NCBI RefSeq assembly: GCF_000247815.1
Contig: NC_021677.1
Span: 59,278,911 to 59,342,910, forward strand
Source of the DNA: Ficedula albicollis
Lineage: Eukaryota > Chordata > Aves > Passeriformes > Muscicapidae
Direction: 5' to 3'
DNA length: 64,000 bases
The notes beneath the pieces are model-generated. The model did not search any database. It worked only from the letters and a program-made list of their open reading frames with translations, and had not been told where the DNA came from. Shown here in pieces: positions 13,313 through 64,000 of this stretch (its first letter is position 1; the number at the start of each line of letters is the position of its first letter). The position numbers and the translations under genes were made by a program.

Positions 13313-15254
13313 CAGGCTGTGTGACAGTGATGATGGCAAAGTGCAGTTTTACCCCAGAGCATCTGCTTGAGGTGTGACACGGGGACAGTGGCAGCGGGGA
13401 CAAGTCCCACAGCACAGGTGGGAGCAGAACTGGCAACATCCCTGCTTTGCTTACCCTTTCCCAAGGGCCTCCAGCAGGGATATCAAAGTCTGACAGGCCC
13501 ATTGGGCCCACTGTCCCCTTTCTTTGGGATTAAATAAATAGTCCAGAATCCAGCAGCTCCTGCCAGAGGGATGGGAGCCAGGTGTGTCTCCCCATCTAAC
13601 CATGCCTGCCCTACTTGCTGAGCTGAGCTTTGCATGCAATGCTGCAATGCTGCATCAGACCATTGCCACAAGCCCTTGACTCATCTTTTCCAAGGGGAAC
13701 AGGCTGAGTGCAGGAGGTGACACCCAACACTGCTCCCAGTCACCCCAGCCTGTGGCAACAGGGAAAGCTGCTGGGCTGGAGCAGAGCACAGCCAGGGCTG
13801 GCTCAGCAGGTTTGGTGCCACCAACCCGGGTGGCCCCATGGGACAATTCCTCCAGGAGAGCCGTGCCCAGCAGCTTCCCTGGCACCAGCAGGTCTGGGCA
13901 GGTTGGGATCATCCAGCACAGCTCATGGCTGGAGCTGCAGGGAACTGCCAGGATCTGGGGCACAGGAGCCTTTTTCAGGTGAAAACCCAGAGAGCCAGGA
14001 CACTCAGTGGACATGGGCTCACCCAGCACAGGTGTGCCAGTCCAGCACAGTGCCCACCCTGGTCCCCTTTCCTCTGGGGTGACAAATATTGTATCTGAAA
14101 TTTGTATTCTTAAACAACAGATGCTGCTAATCCAGCCACATGGAAGGGTTTGAAGTCAAGGAAGCTTGGAAGTTACTAAGATATTTTTTCTTATCAAGGA
14201 TCTTGGTTGAATAAAAAGCTGTCCTGACCTCACTCACATCTCCCACAGCCACCCTGCCCCCATCCTGGGGACCGTCACACAATGGCATGGTCCAGGAAAC
14301 CTGCAATCTGCCATAAACCAGAATTTCAGGTCCTCATTGGTTTGTGGGGTTTGGCCAGCTTGTTCACATCTATTTGTGGACAAACCCAGACCAGCCCTGT
14401 GCTGGGGACATGGGGATTTATGATGGGAAGAGGAGCTGAAGCCATTCCTGTTTCCCTTGGGTCCTGTCACCACACAGCCCTGGGCTGCTTTCCCATGGCA
14501 TCACCAGCCCACAGCTGCCAGGGTGGTGATGGAATCTGTGCCCCCTGCCAGCCCCAGCCCAAAATGGGACGCCCATGGGGTCGGAGCACAATGCAGATGC
14601 TCCCACTGGCACAGGCAGTGGGGCCTGGGGGTGTCTTTGGGTGCTGCAAAAATCACTCAAGAGCACTGGAAAAAAAAGCCTTGATGGAAAGGTGTGTGGG
14701 AAAGGAAAAGGTGAGCAGGAATAAGCCAGGAGGGGTTTGGGTTACTGCCAAGGAAACATCACTAGCTAGGCTTGCTAGAGGCACAGTGGCCAGCCTCAGC
14801 CAGCACTTCTCCTGGAAAAAAAATGACAGGTTCCAATCCCATATTGCAAAACTGGCTGCTGCCTCAATGCAGGATCCTGGAAAAGCCCCAGTGGGCTTTT
14901 GGAAAAATTCCCACCAAGGTGGGAGCAGGAATCAGCAACAACAGCACAAGGAGAAATGAACAGGTTCACCAACTGGGAGGCATTTCAGAACCCACATGTG
15001 GGTGACAATGTGGGTGCTGCAATCCTGGAGGGTGAAAAAAACCCACCTGCCTTAAACCCAGCAGGGTGGAAAAACAAGCTCCTAAAACCCATCACTCAGG
15101 GAAAGGGTGAAGGGGTTATCACCTGACCCCAGAAATGCCAGCAAACACACCTGAAAAAAAGCAACCCTCAGAGAGCCTCTTTGTCAGCAACTGCCTCAAT
15201 TCCTGATTATCCCATTCTCTTCCCCTAAAAAATAACTCACGCCTCTGCCATGTA
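13313..15254. other. Intergenic, upstream of the DAAM1 poly(A) site on the map
   Basis: G+C-rich sequence with several long chance frames (for example 14282-14959 on plus). None shows a known domain, conserved codon pattern or credible start context. I assign no gene. Confidence 0.5.
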
Positions 15255-17957
15255 CACTCACCGAAATCGTTTTGCTTTATTGCATATTGCCATCTTAGAA
15301 AATGTACAGTCTCATAACAATACACAGCATTTCCCACTAGCTAGAACTACTAACATCCTTGCACCTAACAGACTACCTTAGTCACTATGAAGCTAATAAG
15401 GTCCAAGACATAAACTTTCGTTTACAAATTACTATGGAATTTTTTTTGTTGTTTTGCTTTTGGCATTATTAAAAAAAAAAAAATCATCTTTAAAATACAC
15501 ACCCAAGAGAAAAGAGTGGCTACTTACACCAGCACCAATCTAAAAGTAGTTTTCGACAATGGCACATGGAATTAACCTGCACACAGCCTTTGTACTTATT
15601 TATAGAGATATAATATTTTTTCTTTTTTCTATTTTTTTTTTGAAAGAAAACAAAGAAATGGCAAAGTCAGCCTTATAATCAGGCTGTTGTAAAACAAAAA
15701 AAAAAAAAAAACAAAAAAAAAACAACCCAAGAGGTTTGGAAGGGCAAGAGGAAATCTGTCAGGAAAGGTCCTGATGTGGCACTGGGGTTGCAGAGGCAGG
15801 AGTGGGTGCTGGCACCCAGGGACCCCGGGAGGAGATCACCCTTTCTGACCCCCACCACCTGTCCAATTAAACACGTGTGACCAACCATTCCTTAAACCAA
15901 CAGAAGCCAAACTTTTCTTTTTTTAAAAACCTTTTTTTTTTCCTTCTTATTTTATATATTTTCAATTCCCCCCATAGTCCATTCCCTCAATTGTATCAGC
16001 CCCATTTTTTCAGCCATAAATAAAAAATATAAATAGAGGCACTTTAGTTAAGGAATAGTATTATCATTACCTTTTGTCTTTATTTCCCCCTCCTTCTTAA
16101 AGCAAAGTGCTTAACTCCACCTTTGAACAAAATCTGCAGGTTTTGCAGCTGCTTGGATATGAGGTGCTGGACTTTATTTTTGCACTTACCTGCTTTATTT
16201 ATTACTGCTTTAAATGCTACTCAGAAAGTCTTTTTTTTTTCTTTTTTTTTTTCTTCTTTTTTTTTTAAATCTACAGTGCGTTGCAATGAAGAAAAGAACA
16301 AATGGTAAAACCACAGCTCTTGACAACTCTGCTTTGAGAGAGATTTCACAGCTTTCACTCAGCACACAGACCCCGTGGCCTCCAGGTGCTTAGAACCTTT
16401 TTTTTTATACAAATTAGTTTAAACAGCACTTTTGCTATACAGTACATATAGTTAACTGACATCCCATACCCCACCAGTAATACCGATTATCTGAAAAAAA
16501 AAAAAAAAAAGAACAACCAACCTTATTTCAAATAGTGTTAATATCTAGTGCAACAGGGACAAACTCATCTCTCCACAGGAAAAAGAACAAACAAACAAAA
16601 AAAAAAGGATCACAAAAGTATTGGTGGTATAAAAAGGTTTTGTTTTGCTTTCTTAAAAAACATACCACAAATAAATAAAAGTAAAAAGTAACAGTCCTCT
16701 ATATACTCAGCATAATTTAAGAATAGAAATGTTAATATGTTAATGGTGGTTATTTTTTATTCTCCAATTCTTAATTTTCTAAACCCTTAAATTATTACTC
16801 CCTGAGAGCTCTGAATTACTTTTATTATTGGTTTTTTTTTTTTTTTTTGTCTTTTTTATTTTTTGGACTGACATTTGACAGGTAGTTCTGCTTACAAATT
16901 TGCAAGGACAATGAACAGCAAACCAGTCAAAAAAGGACCTGGCTAAGAGACGAGTGTTTCTTGGCATCACTGCTTCTGTGTGTCCGAGAAAGAAAAAGGA
17001 AAAGAAGGCAGGTGAAAGCTGGTGGGTTTTACCACAACCCCTTTGTATTTCAGGGACCTTTGGTCCTGACCCACCTTGACAGAGGATACAGTTTGTCCCA
17101 TTGAACAGAAAGCAAGAACAAAAACTACAACGCAAACGTTTATGCTCTTCGTCTCCTCCGAGAACCGAACCTTTCCCACCGTCTTGGGCCAGAAAACGTT
17201 GCAAAATATAAATACATCAGTGTGGCGTTACAGCAAGAAGCACTTTGGGGTCAAGTCTGTCCTTTAGCAAGGTGGCAGCAGGAGGAAAACGAGCGTTTCC
17301 CAAGGATGACGGGAAGAGCATCGCCGGGAGCGCCCGCGGCGCCGAGCTCGGGACCCGGCGCGAACGCGCGGATCTGCGAGTTCCTCAGAATAATCACAGC
17401 GAGAGAAAACAAACAAACAAACAGACAACGGATTAAAGTTCAGTCAACTTTGCTTTTTTTTTTTTTTTCCTCCCCCCCCCCCCCCTTTTTTTTTTTTTTT
17501 TCCTTTTCTTCTTTAAACCGCTCGGCTTGTGTGCAAGGCGTCCCCTGCAAATGGCCCGGGGGGTTCTGAGCAGGAGAGCAGCACGAGGCAGCTTCCCCGT
17601 TGGCTCTGGGACCGTGGGGACAACCGGCGGCTTGGGCTTGGCTCCTCTCTTGCTCCACGGACGCGGCATTGTGCTTGTGCATGGGGAGAACTACTTTTTG
17701 GAGCGGGGAGGAGGCGGGGCTGGCGCTCACCAACATGGAGCACCTCCCTCCACACCCCCCGACCCGACTATATACACAGTATATACACACACACGCACTC
17801 GCCCGCGGGGACAAGGAGCGCGCCACTGCTCCGCTTCCAATCGCAAGGCAGTGTCATCGGAAACTGAAAAAAAAAAAAAAACAAAACCACCAAAACCCAC
17901 AGCCACTTCAGCAACCGACCCGCCTGTCCTTTGCTGGGCTTTGCTGCCGGTTCGTGT
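15255..17957 (-). other. DAAM1: DAAM1 3'UTR
   Basis: Sequence downstream of the DAAM1 stop is A+T-rich with many A/T homopolymers. TTTATT on plus at 15276-15281 (AATAAA on the DAAM1 strand) marks the most distal poly(A) signal, giving a 3'UTR of about 2.7 kb. Internal AATAAA copies near 16192-16200 and AUUUA motifs near 16013-16035 could support shorter isoforms and mRNA turnover. A T/C/T block at 17452-17510 is an A/G/A-rich purine block on the mRNA strand. Confidence 0.75.
15276..15281 (-). terminator. DAAM1: Distal DAAM1 poly(A) signal AATAAA
   Basis: This is the last canonical hexamer on the DAAM1 strand before composition changes to intergenic G+C-rich DNA. It is assigned by motif and position only. 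Confidence 0.6.
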
Positions 17958-55531
<37,574 letters not shown>

Positions 55532-57423
55532 CTGGAAAGGGGCAGAGAGACACAAAACATGCAGCCTGAGCACACAAACAGGTGATGGCACAGACACAGC
55601 CCCCCAGACAAGCAGTGTAAAGCAGTGTGGGCTCACACCACAGCCCAAGAGTGACCCCACAGCATCACCCCGTGACTCTCCATCTGCCAGGGAACGATGC
55701 CAATTCTCACCCTGCTCTTGCTGACCTCTCCTGACTCTGGGCTGCAAACCTCCCTGCCTTGTCCCTCCCAGACATCTCCTTCATTGCTTTTAAAGGCTGT
55801 AAGTGGTTTGGAAAGGACACCCACGAAGCCATCACAGCTACCCACAAGACTCACACTGACAGCTTCAGGTGAGCAGTCTCATCTAAGACACACACAGCAA
55901 AGAAAAATTCAAACAGAACCTTTCTTTTTTATCATCATTGCTTCACTGGAGCACTTCACCCTGAGTGGTCCAGCCCATTTCCACTGCTAACACCCTCATA
56001 TCATCAAAAACTGTAGGTGTTTTGGCTTTTGCTTTGTTTCCCTACAGCTAAAAACAGAAATCTCTTTTCCTAATACCTACAGTTCATAGAGCAGTACATC
56101 CTCTCCCATCAAAACTGGATCACGTCCTGCCTGGCAGAGATAAAGCTGTTTACTGACTGAAGCCTTTATTGGTTTATCTGATGTTTTAAAGTACACATCC
56201 ATTTTCCAGGTGGAAGCTGGGTTAGCAGCGTGCCCTCCGCCGGGATGCCCGAGTGTTGTCAAAGCCTCATCGCTTCCTGGTGCTGGATGTAGGTCAAAGC
56301 TTTTATGAGGGAACTAAATAAAACATTCAGGCAGGGCTGGGAGGCTCGTTGCTAAAGCCAGCATCGATCTTAGAACCACAGGTGCCTTAAAATCACCACC
56401 ACTGGTGACAGTGATGACAATCACCACCACTGGTGACGGTGCTCGTGCTGGAGGGGTTTGGGGGCAGCAGGGAACTGGAGAGGCTGCAGAAGGTCACAGG
56501 AAAGCCCTGCCATGGCCTCAAGCCAACTCATCCCACCCAGACAGTGGATTTAAGTAAGAGGATCCCCATTAAAAATCACACATTTAATTCCAGCAACCAA
56601 AACAACCCCATATGGAGAACTGTTAAAGCTTCCCTGCCTGAACAATATAACACTTACCAGCTAAAACTGGCAGCTCCTGTACCCCAGTCAAAGCTTGGGG
56701 AAGGCTGAGCAAGATGCCTCTGGTAAAAGATGGGTCCCTGCATCAGCAAGCCCACAGACCAAGCTGAGAAATTCAGCTGCTCTAATTCTAGCTCATACTG
56801 CACCCAGCAGCCAAGGAAGGGAGCCTTCAGCTATTGTAACCCAAACCTAGGGACCCCCCAGCACAACCAGCAGTGGCTGCTAGCAGCCCCAAACCTCTCA
56901 GAAAGGCTTATCTACCCACTGCAGGTATTGATTTCTCTTCTTGATGAAATTACTCCTCAAAAGAAAAGGTGGTGTGGAGCTTTTTCTTTCACGTATTCAT
57001 GGAGGAGGCTTTGCCCCTTCCCTGACCTTTTTACCCCAAATCTTCAAACCACCATGCTGCACACAGCTGATGCTGGTGGAGTTCTGGAAGCAGACTTGGG
57101 CACCTTTATAACAGAAAAAAAAACATGCTGCTACAACAGAGACTGGGGAAGAAGAGAGGACTGAGAAAACCTGAGCCCATTGTGAGACACATCTCATCCT
57201 CCTGCACCCAGGGAGGAGAACCTGGCTAGGGACTACTCCAACAAGTGCCATTCTCAAACATTCCCATGTCCTTACAGTTCAGAGATTCCTATCAGGCAAC
57301 CAACCAACCTCCACCCCAGCCTTGGGCAAGTCTTGTCACCTTTCCATGCCTCAAAATCAAAATTGCAGCTCCCCGCTGTCTCCTCAGGCTATGAATCCAA
57401 GCTCTGCTTCAGCCTCAGTTCAT

Positions 57424-57545
57424 AGAAATCACAGAATGGTTTGGGTTGGGAGAGACCTTAAATACCATCTAGTTCCAGCATTCTCCACCCTCTAAACCAG
57501 GCTGCTCAGGGTCCATACAACCTGGCCTTGAACACATTTTTGAAA
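57424..57545 (-). mobile_element. CR1 LINE 3' fragment
   Basis: AATCACAGAATGGTTTGGGT starts the copy, followed by CCATCTAGTTCCAGCATTC and CAACCTGGCCTTGAACAC. Confidence 0.85.
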
Positions 57546-59704
57546 GTCTAAAAGTGACCAGCAGAATGACACCTATACAGGGACGTGGCTGAAATTCAGC
57601 TCTTTAGAGAAGTAAACCTGGGAGTCTGGGGGAGGACAAGGGTCTCTTGATGAATATTTACCTCTGTGGTGAGGGTTTGAGAGAGCACAGGAAACTGCTT
57701 CCACTGTGACCCCACTTTCTGGCCATGTGAATCTGATAATCAGGCATGAAAGCACCAGCCATGCACATCTGCACTTAGGTCCTTAGAAAAATATTTACTG
57801 AAACTTTCAAAATGCCCATGCCCTAAAAAGACAACTTGTGCAAATGTGAAGATTTATTAACCGAGGGAAAAAAAAATCTAGACCAAGCTGAAGCCTAAGC
57901 AGGAGCAAGAAGGGATAGAACAGAAGAACATATTAGGTAGGTGCTGGCACATGACAACGTGCAAACACATCCAAAAAAGGTGCAGAAATGCTTCTAAGTC
58001 TCACACAGCACATTTCATCGTGCCCCAGCTCTAACATGTTCAGTCATCACAGCCCTGCATCACTCAACGACACCTACCTAATGATATCTTGCAGGATGCT
58101 TGGGAGAGGTGTTTAAATAAATACTGTGTGGCAGCAGTGAGTACGAAAATCCTCATAATCAAAGAGTGACTAACAACTGTTATTGGGAGCCACAACAGTG
58201 ACTCAAGTGTGCAGAGTCAGGGCTTTGCTGGTTTTTATGTGCGTGGGGATTCCTGCAGCCACCTCCAGCCCTTGGCTTAGGCTCACTGATGTGCCTCTCC
58301 GTGCAGGCTGCTCAGAATCTGCCCTTCCCAGCTCCAAAAGACCAAGGCAGGACAGGAACAACACCTGTTTTCCGGGGGCTCACAGCCCACTGTAGAAATG
58401 CAGCTCCCACAAAGCCTTTAACAATCTGTGCAGAAACTCACCCCCATATGGGCCCTCAATTAATAACCACGAGCTTGATAATTAGGTGATTCTAACTGGC
58501 AATTCATTTTATGGGCCATTTGCAATCCACACACTCCCACTGCAGCGTGTGATGCTGGCAGCTGCTGAAGAGTGAGAACACAGCCAGGGGGTCACGTCCA
58601 TCACCCTCCCTTCAGCCTCACCCTTCACAGCTCTGCCCCTTCCACCTGGCTGCCTCCTGTGTCAGGATCTGCCAGCTCCACTATTTTTAGTACTTTTTTC
58701 TGGAATCAGGTCAGTGGCACACGAAACAGCAGCCTCGTTTCACTACCAAAAGGAAATCTCTGCCCAGAGTGCTTTTACTGGAAAGAGATATGCTGCTCTT
58801 AAATATTTATCCCATACAGCTAAACTATTCACCTTTACATCAAGGAAACAGGTTTCCACATTAGATCTTCATTTGAATATGTTTTTTAAAAAAAACCTCA
58901 TAGGGAAGCTTTGATTCTCAGTGTGTATTTTGCTGTTTCCAGGAGGTACAACACTTCCACGCTGTGTGCTCTGTTGAAAGCTCTCCATTCCAGCCAAGCA
59001 AACCTCACCCTCTCTCTCTCTGAGCACAGCACGAGCTCTGCTGAAGGTGAGATCTCACACACCATCCTCCAAAAAAGCCACTGGAAGAAATTTCATCCCT
59101 CCCAGCAGGCAAAACATCAAGTCCAGACTCACAGCACAGTCCTTTGAGACAAACTCCTGGTCCCTGCCACTTCACTCATGCCATGTTTCAATGAGCACCT
59201 TGCACAGACTGAGAGCCACGGGCTCTAATGGGGGCAACAGGAGGGAGACAGGACTTGCAGGATGCTGCAAATCTCCTGCTTCAGGAATGACCTCCAGGAT
59301 GGGCTCCTGGAGCTGGCAGAGCCCAAGTGCTGCCCACCCACGTCCCCAAGACCACAGTGTGACCAGCATGGGCTTTTCCCCCTACATCCCACAGGATCAA
59401 ACATTCTGCATGAAGCACCTGGGGAGTAGAGATTAAATAAGGAACAATTTCCTACTGAAGGGGTCTGCAACTCCAAAATACCCTTACAGGTTGTAAGAAA
59501 AGGAGATGAAAAACCTTTAAATCCAGTGCTGATTTCTGGCTGATAAATTGTGTAAGTGTAGTACATGGAGGAGACTGGGGGTCACCCACTGCCATAACTG
59601 AAATAATGATTGTTTAAGATGTGCTGGTTTGTGCTGGGTTTGTACACACATATATGCATGTTTATAGAGTGACAGAAAAGCTTGTTTTGGGCAGAACCAT
59701 AAAC

Positions 59705-59815
59705 CCATTCACTGTGAGCAGGGATGCCACCCACTAGACCAAGCTGCTCCAAGTCCCATCCACAAAACTTTAAAACTTGCAGGGATGGGGCATCCACAGC
59801 TTCTGTTTCTCTGGA
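59705..59815 (-). mobile_element. CR1 remnant
   Basis: AGGGATGCCACCCACTAGAC, then AAGCTGCTCCAAGTCCCATC and GGGGCATCCACAGCTTCT, follow the inverted CR1 order. Both ends are eroded. Confidence 0.75.
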
Positions 59816-59836
59816 TTTACTTATACATACGTGTGT

Positions 59837-59860
59837 GCATATATATATATATATATATAC
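59837..59860. repeat. (AT)n microsatellite
   Basis: About ten AT units flanked by near-symmetrical GTGTGTGC and ACACATGC. Confidence 0.9.
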
Positions 59861-61233
59861 ACATGCAGAAACATGTCACTGCATCAATAAATGATGATAA
59901 AAACATGATAAATAGCAAGTGAATTTACTCCTGCTGGATGGATGCACAGAGTTTAGAAACTTCTGTAAGCAAGGCTATAGCATGTGAAGATGAGATCTCT
60001 TGCACCATCAAATGAAGCATGAGAGAGATCCAAGATTGTTCCAAAATATTAGAAAAAAAAATAGAAGGAAAAGACAAAGTGTGAACTTTTTGGCAACACT
60101 TGGCATTAAGGGGTCCAGCACGGGAATTAAAAAGCCAATAAATAATGACCTGTTGAAGCCTGCACTGCCTTCCTTTCTCTGGGGTCACACTGCTTTTTCC
60201 CTCTCTTCCAGGCATTCTTCTCCAAGTTCATCAATTTGATTTATCCCAGCGTGCTGTGGTGTCAGGGGAAATGGCAATCAGCATTTTTCCCCCCGTTCCT
60301 CATCTCGTGTTTTTCCGCTGCCGGAGCAGCAGCTGCTGCTTCCCCTGCCTCAGAACACACCCTACCCAGCTCCTTGCTTTCTCTTTAGGCTGTTTTCTTG
60401 GAAAAATAAAATTAATCCTTACTAATCAGTGGCTGTCACCCCCCTCCTCCACACCCACCCTGCGCCACAGGAGGAGCTCCTCCAGCTGCAGCTTTATTCA
60501 GGCAGCTACAATTCTCAGTGTATGCAGATTTCTCTCTGGGGTTTTTTTAAGAAGTCTTTTGTTTTTATTATCACTAATAAAAATGCCTCCTCCTCAGCAC
60601 ACTTCAGCTACAGTACCCTGAGAGCTTAAAAACAACTGCTCAGACAACCTCTGCTAATACTATCCCTGTGTATTTTTAATTTCTCCATGACAACTCGCAG
60701 CTGCAATTACAGAACACGAGCAAAAATCAACTATTCATATTTCTTAATGAATAAGCAAAACAGATGAAAGATGATTATTCATTTTGCCTTTATGAATCTC
60801 CTGAATAAAGGAAACTGCTCACAGCCAAGAGAATGAGTAGCAGCAACAAGGAATAACAGCACTTCAAAGTGCTCATGCCTAGTTAACCTCCTCCCACAAT
60901 GAATTTTTTGTCCTAGTCTCAGAAAGACCCCAGTCCACCCTGCTCAGTTATTGACCTGAACACATTGGACAGACATAAATAAAATATATATTCCTTCCCT
61001 CTTCTGCAGCAAAGATTATGGCCATCAATATCTGATTTAGCCCTCCAATAAACTCCAGCTGCAGTTGATTCATGTTACCATCACTTCAAACACCTAACTG
61101 AGGCAGACAGCATGTAATGCTTTAATCTTTTAATTCAATTAATTATTTCAGTAGGCTGAAGGTTTCAAAGGTGCTCATATTTCAGTATTATTTTAAGAGG
61201 TATCCACTTAATTTATTCTTCTTTTTTGTTATC

Positions 61234-61259
61234 ATCTATATCTATATCTATATCTATAA
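61234..61259. repeat. (TATATC)n tract
   Basis: About four hexamer units in A+T-rich intron. Confidence 0.85.
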
Positions 61260-62154
61260 CCTCACATACACTTTTTTTTAATATTATTTATTGAGCTTGG
61301 CCTCCTGTGACCTTTTCACCGACCTCATCTGGAAAACCTTTCTCCCATTTCAATTAACCCAGGGTACATTTCCAGCCTGAGATATTGATGTGCACAGTGC
61401 ACTCTCAGATCACCCTGCAGGTGCATCACCAGTGCCCTTTTTCCACACAATTGTACATACACCCTGGAAAAACAACAAAAATATGTCTCAGCCTATTATC
61501 TACTACAGTGACAGCTTAAATGGATTCAATCCAACCAACCAGAGCTGGGGATGGCTGTCCTTTGGTGGGTGCACCTCCTACCATAATAAAGCACAGAGTT
61601 GGCAAATAAGTAAGGTTTTGGATGTGGACCCCTCACCTCTTTACAGAACCAAAGCAGCAGCTCCCTTTTCAGTCAGATTTTACACTGCTTCTGCTGCTGG
61701 CGCCCCAGGGAGCTGCTCAAGCTGGAAACAAGCCAACAGGTCAAGAGTGGCTCCAGGTGTCCCCTGCCTGACAGGGATGCTCAGGTAGGAGCAGATGGTT
61801 GGTCTGGGGCCAAACCGTGCCAAGGTTTCCCCAGATCATGCCCTAGGAAGGGTTTCAAAAAGGGGCTGGATGGAATTAGAGGCTCCAAAGCCCCACACCA
61901 ATCTGATCCTGAAAGTTTCCCAAGAGGTACCAACCACTCTGGTTGTGGGACTTAAAGAATGCACCCATGGGAAGCTGAAGCCAGCTACAGCCTGATGGTG
62001 ATGGAGCAACAGAGGATGGAAATGGATGCCTGGAAGGGACAAGCCCTCATCCCCCACAGGCCTGGCTTTAGTCACACCTGGCATCCTAATGGCATTTTAA
62101 GAACTTCCTCCGGTGCAAAGAAGGGTCATCCTGACAGCAGGTTACTTCTGACCA

Positions 62155-62280
62155 AGGCTGGGTGAGACTTGGAGCAACCTGGTCAGGTGGAAAGTGTCCC
62201 TGTCCATGGCAGGGGGGCTGGAATGAGAAGATCTTTAAGGTCCCTTCCAAACCATTCTGTGATTTCTATGATTTCTGACA
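62155..62280 (+). mobile_element. CR1 LINE 3' end
   Basis: It reads GACTTGGAGCAACCTGGTCA, TTTAAGGTCCCTTCCAAACC, then CATTCTGTGATTTCTATGATT, in plus orientation. Confidence 0.87.
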
Positions 62281-63136
62281 CCCAAGATGTCCCATGCAAG
62301 CAGGCATCAGACTGGATTACAGATGTTGGGTGTGGCTGGGAAAGGGAAGCTGGTCCCTGTAAATAATGGTATTGATTTGAACACTGGAGCTCATGGGAAT
62401 TGGGATGGCTGGGCACCCAGGCAGGATCCTCCCTGCAGGGCTGCAAAAGCCTCAGCTGCCAAAAGCTGACCTTGGTGATGTTCCCACGCTGAGCAACACC
62501 CGGACTGTGCCAACAACAGATCCTACAGCAGCACAGACAGCTTCACTGGTATCTGCAAATGGACACAAGGCAGGCGCAGGCTATTCCTGGCAGGAATGCT
62601 TCCAGCTGAGGATGGTGACAGAGCACAACTCATCTGCTGTCCAATCCTGCTCAGAAGTACAGCAACACCACCCAGCCACTGAGCAGTCAGGAAGAAGGCT
62701 GCTGCTGGAGCAGATTCCCCATCCAAAGAGGCTGGTACCCTCCATGGTGACCTGAGCCAGAAACACCCAGAGCAAGTGCAAGCCAAAAACCTAAATGCCT
62801 CAGTTAAGGTCACTGATGTGTTACCAAATGAGCTGCTCAGGCATCTCCCAGGGATGTGGCCTCCTCTTTTACGAAGTGCAAAGTGGAAAGCATTTAGCAG
62901 GTAGACTGTATTATTTTTCCACTTCACTTGTACTTCTCCTGGAAACAAAGGGGCTCCTTATGTGCTCTCTGCCTTCAGCTGAGATTCACACTGTGCTGTA
63001 ACATGGCTCCTTTGTAAAATCAGGGGTTGGGAACAGCATGTTTTTTGGGGAAGCCCCCATGCTGGTTTGTAGCACTAACAGATACTGCAATTACTGGGCT
63101 GTTTCTGCTGAAATACAGCGTTCCTCAATGGATTGG

Positions 63137-63282
63137 TTCATTCAGGTCCAGGGAACACAGGTAGGCAGAAACCCTTATTTTCTGACCAAGCAGGTGTGTG
63201 ACTTCTCCATTCATTCAGGTCCAGGGAACACAGGTAGGCAGAAACCCTTATTTTCTGACCAAGCAGGCATCTGACTTCTCTT
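63137..63282. repeat. 73-bp two-copy tandem duplication
   Basis: TTCATTCAGGTCCAGGGAAC recurs with a 73-bp period (63137 and 63210). The flank TGTGTGACTTCTCCAT is also repeated again near 63284. Confidence 0.94.
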
Positions 63283-64000
63283 GGTGTGTGACTTCTCCAT
63301 CAGATGCTTGCCAATCAAAAGGTGCATTTAGAGATTATCTGGGAGGGTGTTAACAACACGAGGTGATGAAAAGCAGCGCCGTGAGCGCTGGGCTGGGATG
63401 GGAGCCTGGCAAGTCCAGACTGTTCACACTGAAAAACAGAAACTGGGCAGCCTGGTAAAAGTGTCCATACAGCACATGGATCCCTGCAGAGTGAATTTAA
63501 AAGCAGATATTACCAATCATTTGGTTTGCCTTCTTAAAAGTGACTCTTAAGCCAAGGGAGCTTGGTTTTGGGAGACTGCAGTGGATGGTCAGGAGCGCCA
63601 TACTCAGCATCTGGCTCTGGGTTGACTCTGTAGAAAGACGTGGCTTGCTCAGGACACAAGGGTTACTGCAATTGTAATTTCTTCCAGACACTAACCACAC
63701 GCTTTTCTTTGCAGATATAGGGGAAATGGCTTTGGTCACCATTCAGTGGCTCTCAAAATCCTGAAGTCCTTAATGCTGGAAGGACCAGGCTGCAAAATAC
63801 AACAGCTGACCTGCAAGCATGAAATGCAAAGCTTGGCTTTGCAGCTGATCCCTCAGCTGCTACTTAAAAGCCGTGTTGTTTTGCAAAGCCCAAAACCTCA
63901 TACTTTCTCCTTATTGGATTAGAAACCGGGGGGAAAAGCACATTACTGAAGTTCCTAAGTACAACTGGAGATCACTAGCAATGAGTTCCCAACCCAGAGC

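Larger units (their letters stand above)
55532..64000 (-). other. DAAM1: DAAM1 intron running off the window
   Basis: At least 8.5 kb of intron lies between the first and second coding exons. It contains CR1 copies near 57424, 59705 and 62155, (AT)n at 59837-59860, (TATATC)n at 61234-61259 and a 73-bp duplication at 63137-63282. I searched the minus strand for the expected N-terminal residues and did not find them, so the first coding exon lies beyond 64000. Confidence 0.75.

Noticed and set aside
12884..13324. 146-residue frame overlapping 12884-13324
   Set aside because: It falls entirely inside an inverted CR1 3' fragment, which is noncoding at this position.
14282..14959. 225-residue plus-strand open frame between GPR135 and DAAM1
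   Set aside because: There is no domain, no credible start context, and low-complexity G+C-rich composition. Overlapping frames of similar length occur on both strands.

Overview
This is vertebrate nuclear DNA, almost certainly from a bird and plausibly a songbird. Genes are split by GT-AG (and some GC-AG) introns, the interspersed repeats that can be recognised are CR1 LINE 3' ends, and the gene order L3HYPDH > GPR135 > < DAAM1 matches the vertebrate neighbourhood known from human 14q23 (seen here inverted). I cannot name the species.

Layout. (1) 404-958: the last two coding exons of L3HYPDH on the plus strand, with a short 3'UTR. (2) 2630-5459: what is left of the normally intronless orphan receptor GPR135. 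Only TM5 to the C-terminus is readable (4731-5459); the N-terminus and TM1-TM4 are replaced by 2,100 consecutive C, and two smaller C runs break the frame. (3) 5460-15254: GPR135 3'UTR and gene-poor spacer with two CR1 copies. (4) 15255 to the window end: the formin DAAM1 on the minus strand, with a 2.7-kb 3'UTR and 24 coding exons. Every junction has compatible phase except one, and the order covers the GBD/FH3 region, coiled coil, FH1, FH2 and DAD. Only the first coding exon (about 61 residues in the mammalian protein) lies beyond the right edge.

How the genes relate: L3HYPDH is a metabolic dehydratase, GPR135 an orphan GPCR, and DAAM1 a Rho/Dishevelled-controlled actin nucleator. They are linked by conserved synteny, not by a shared pathway. 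GPR135 and DAAM1 are convergent, with about 8.5 kb between their predicted poly(A) sites.

Most notable: four C homopolymers that overwrite GC-rich coding sequence; an intronic (AAGGG)n array of about 189 units on the DAAM1 sense strand; a 30-nt FH2-linker microexon preceded by TGC motifs; three GC-AG introns; an apparent 1-nt slip in one DAAM1 exon; and about a dozen two- or three-copy tandem duplications of 44-264 bp, two of which touch splice acceptors. I found no convincing new gene system. The strongest oddities are assembly-related or repeat-related.
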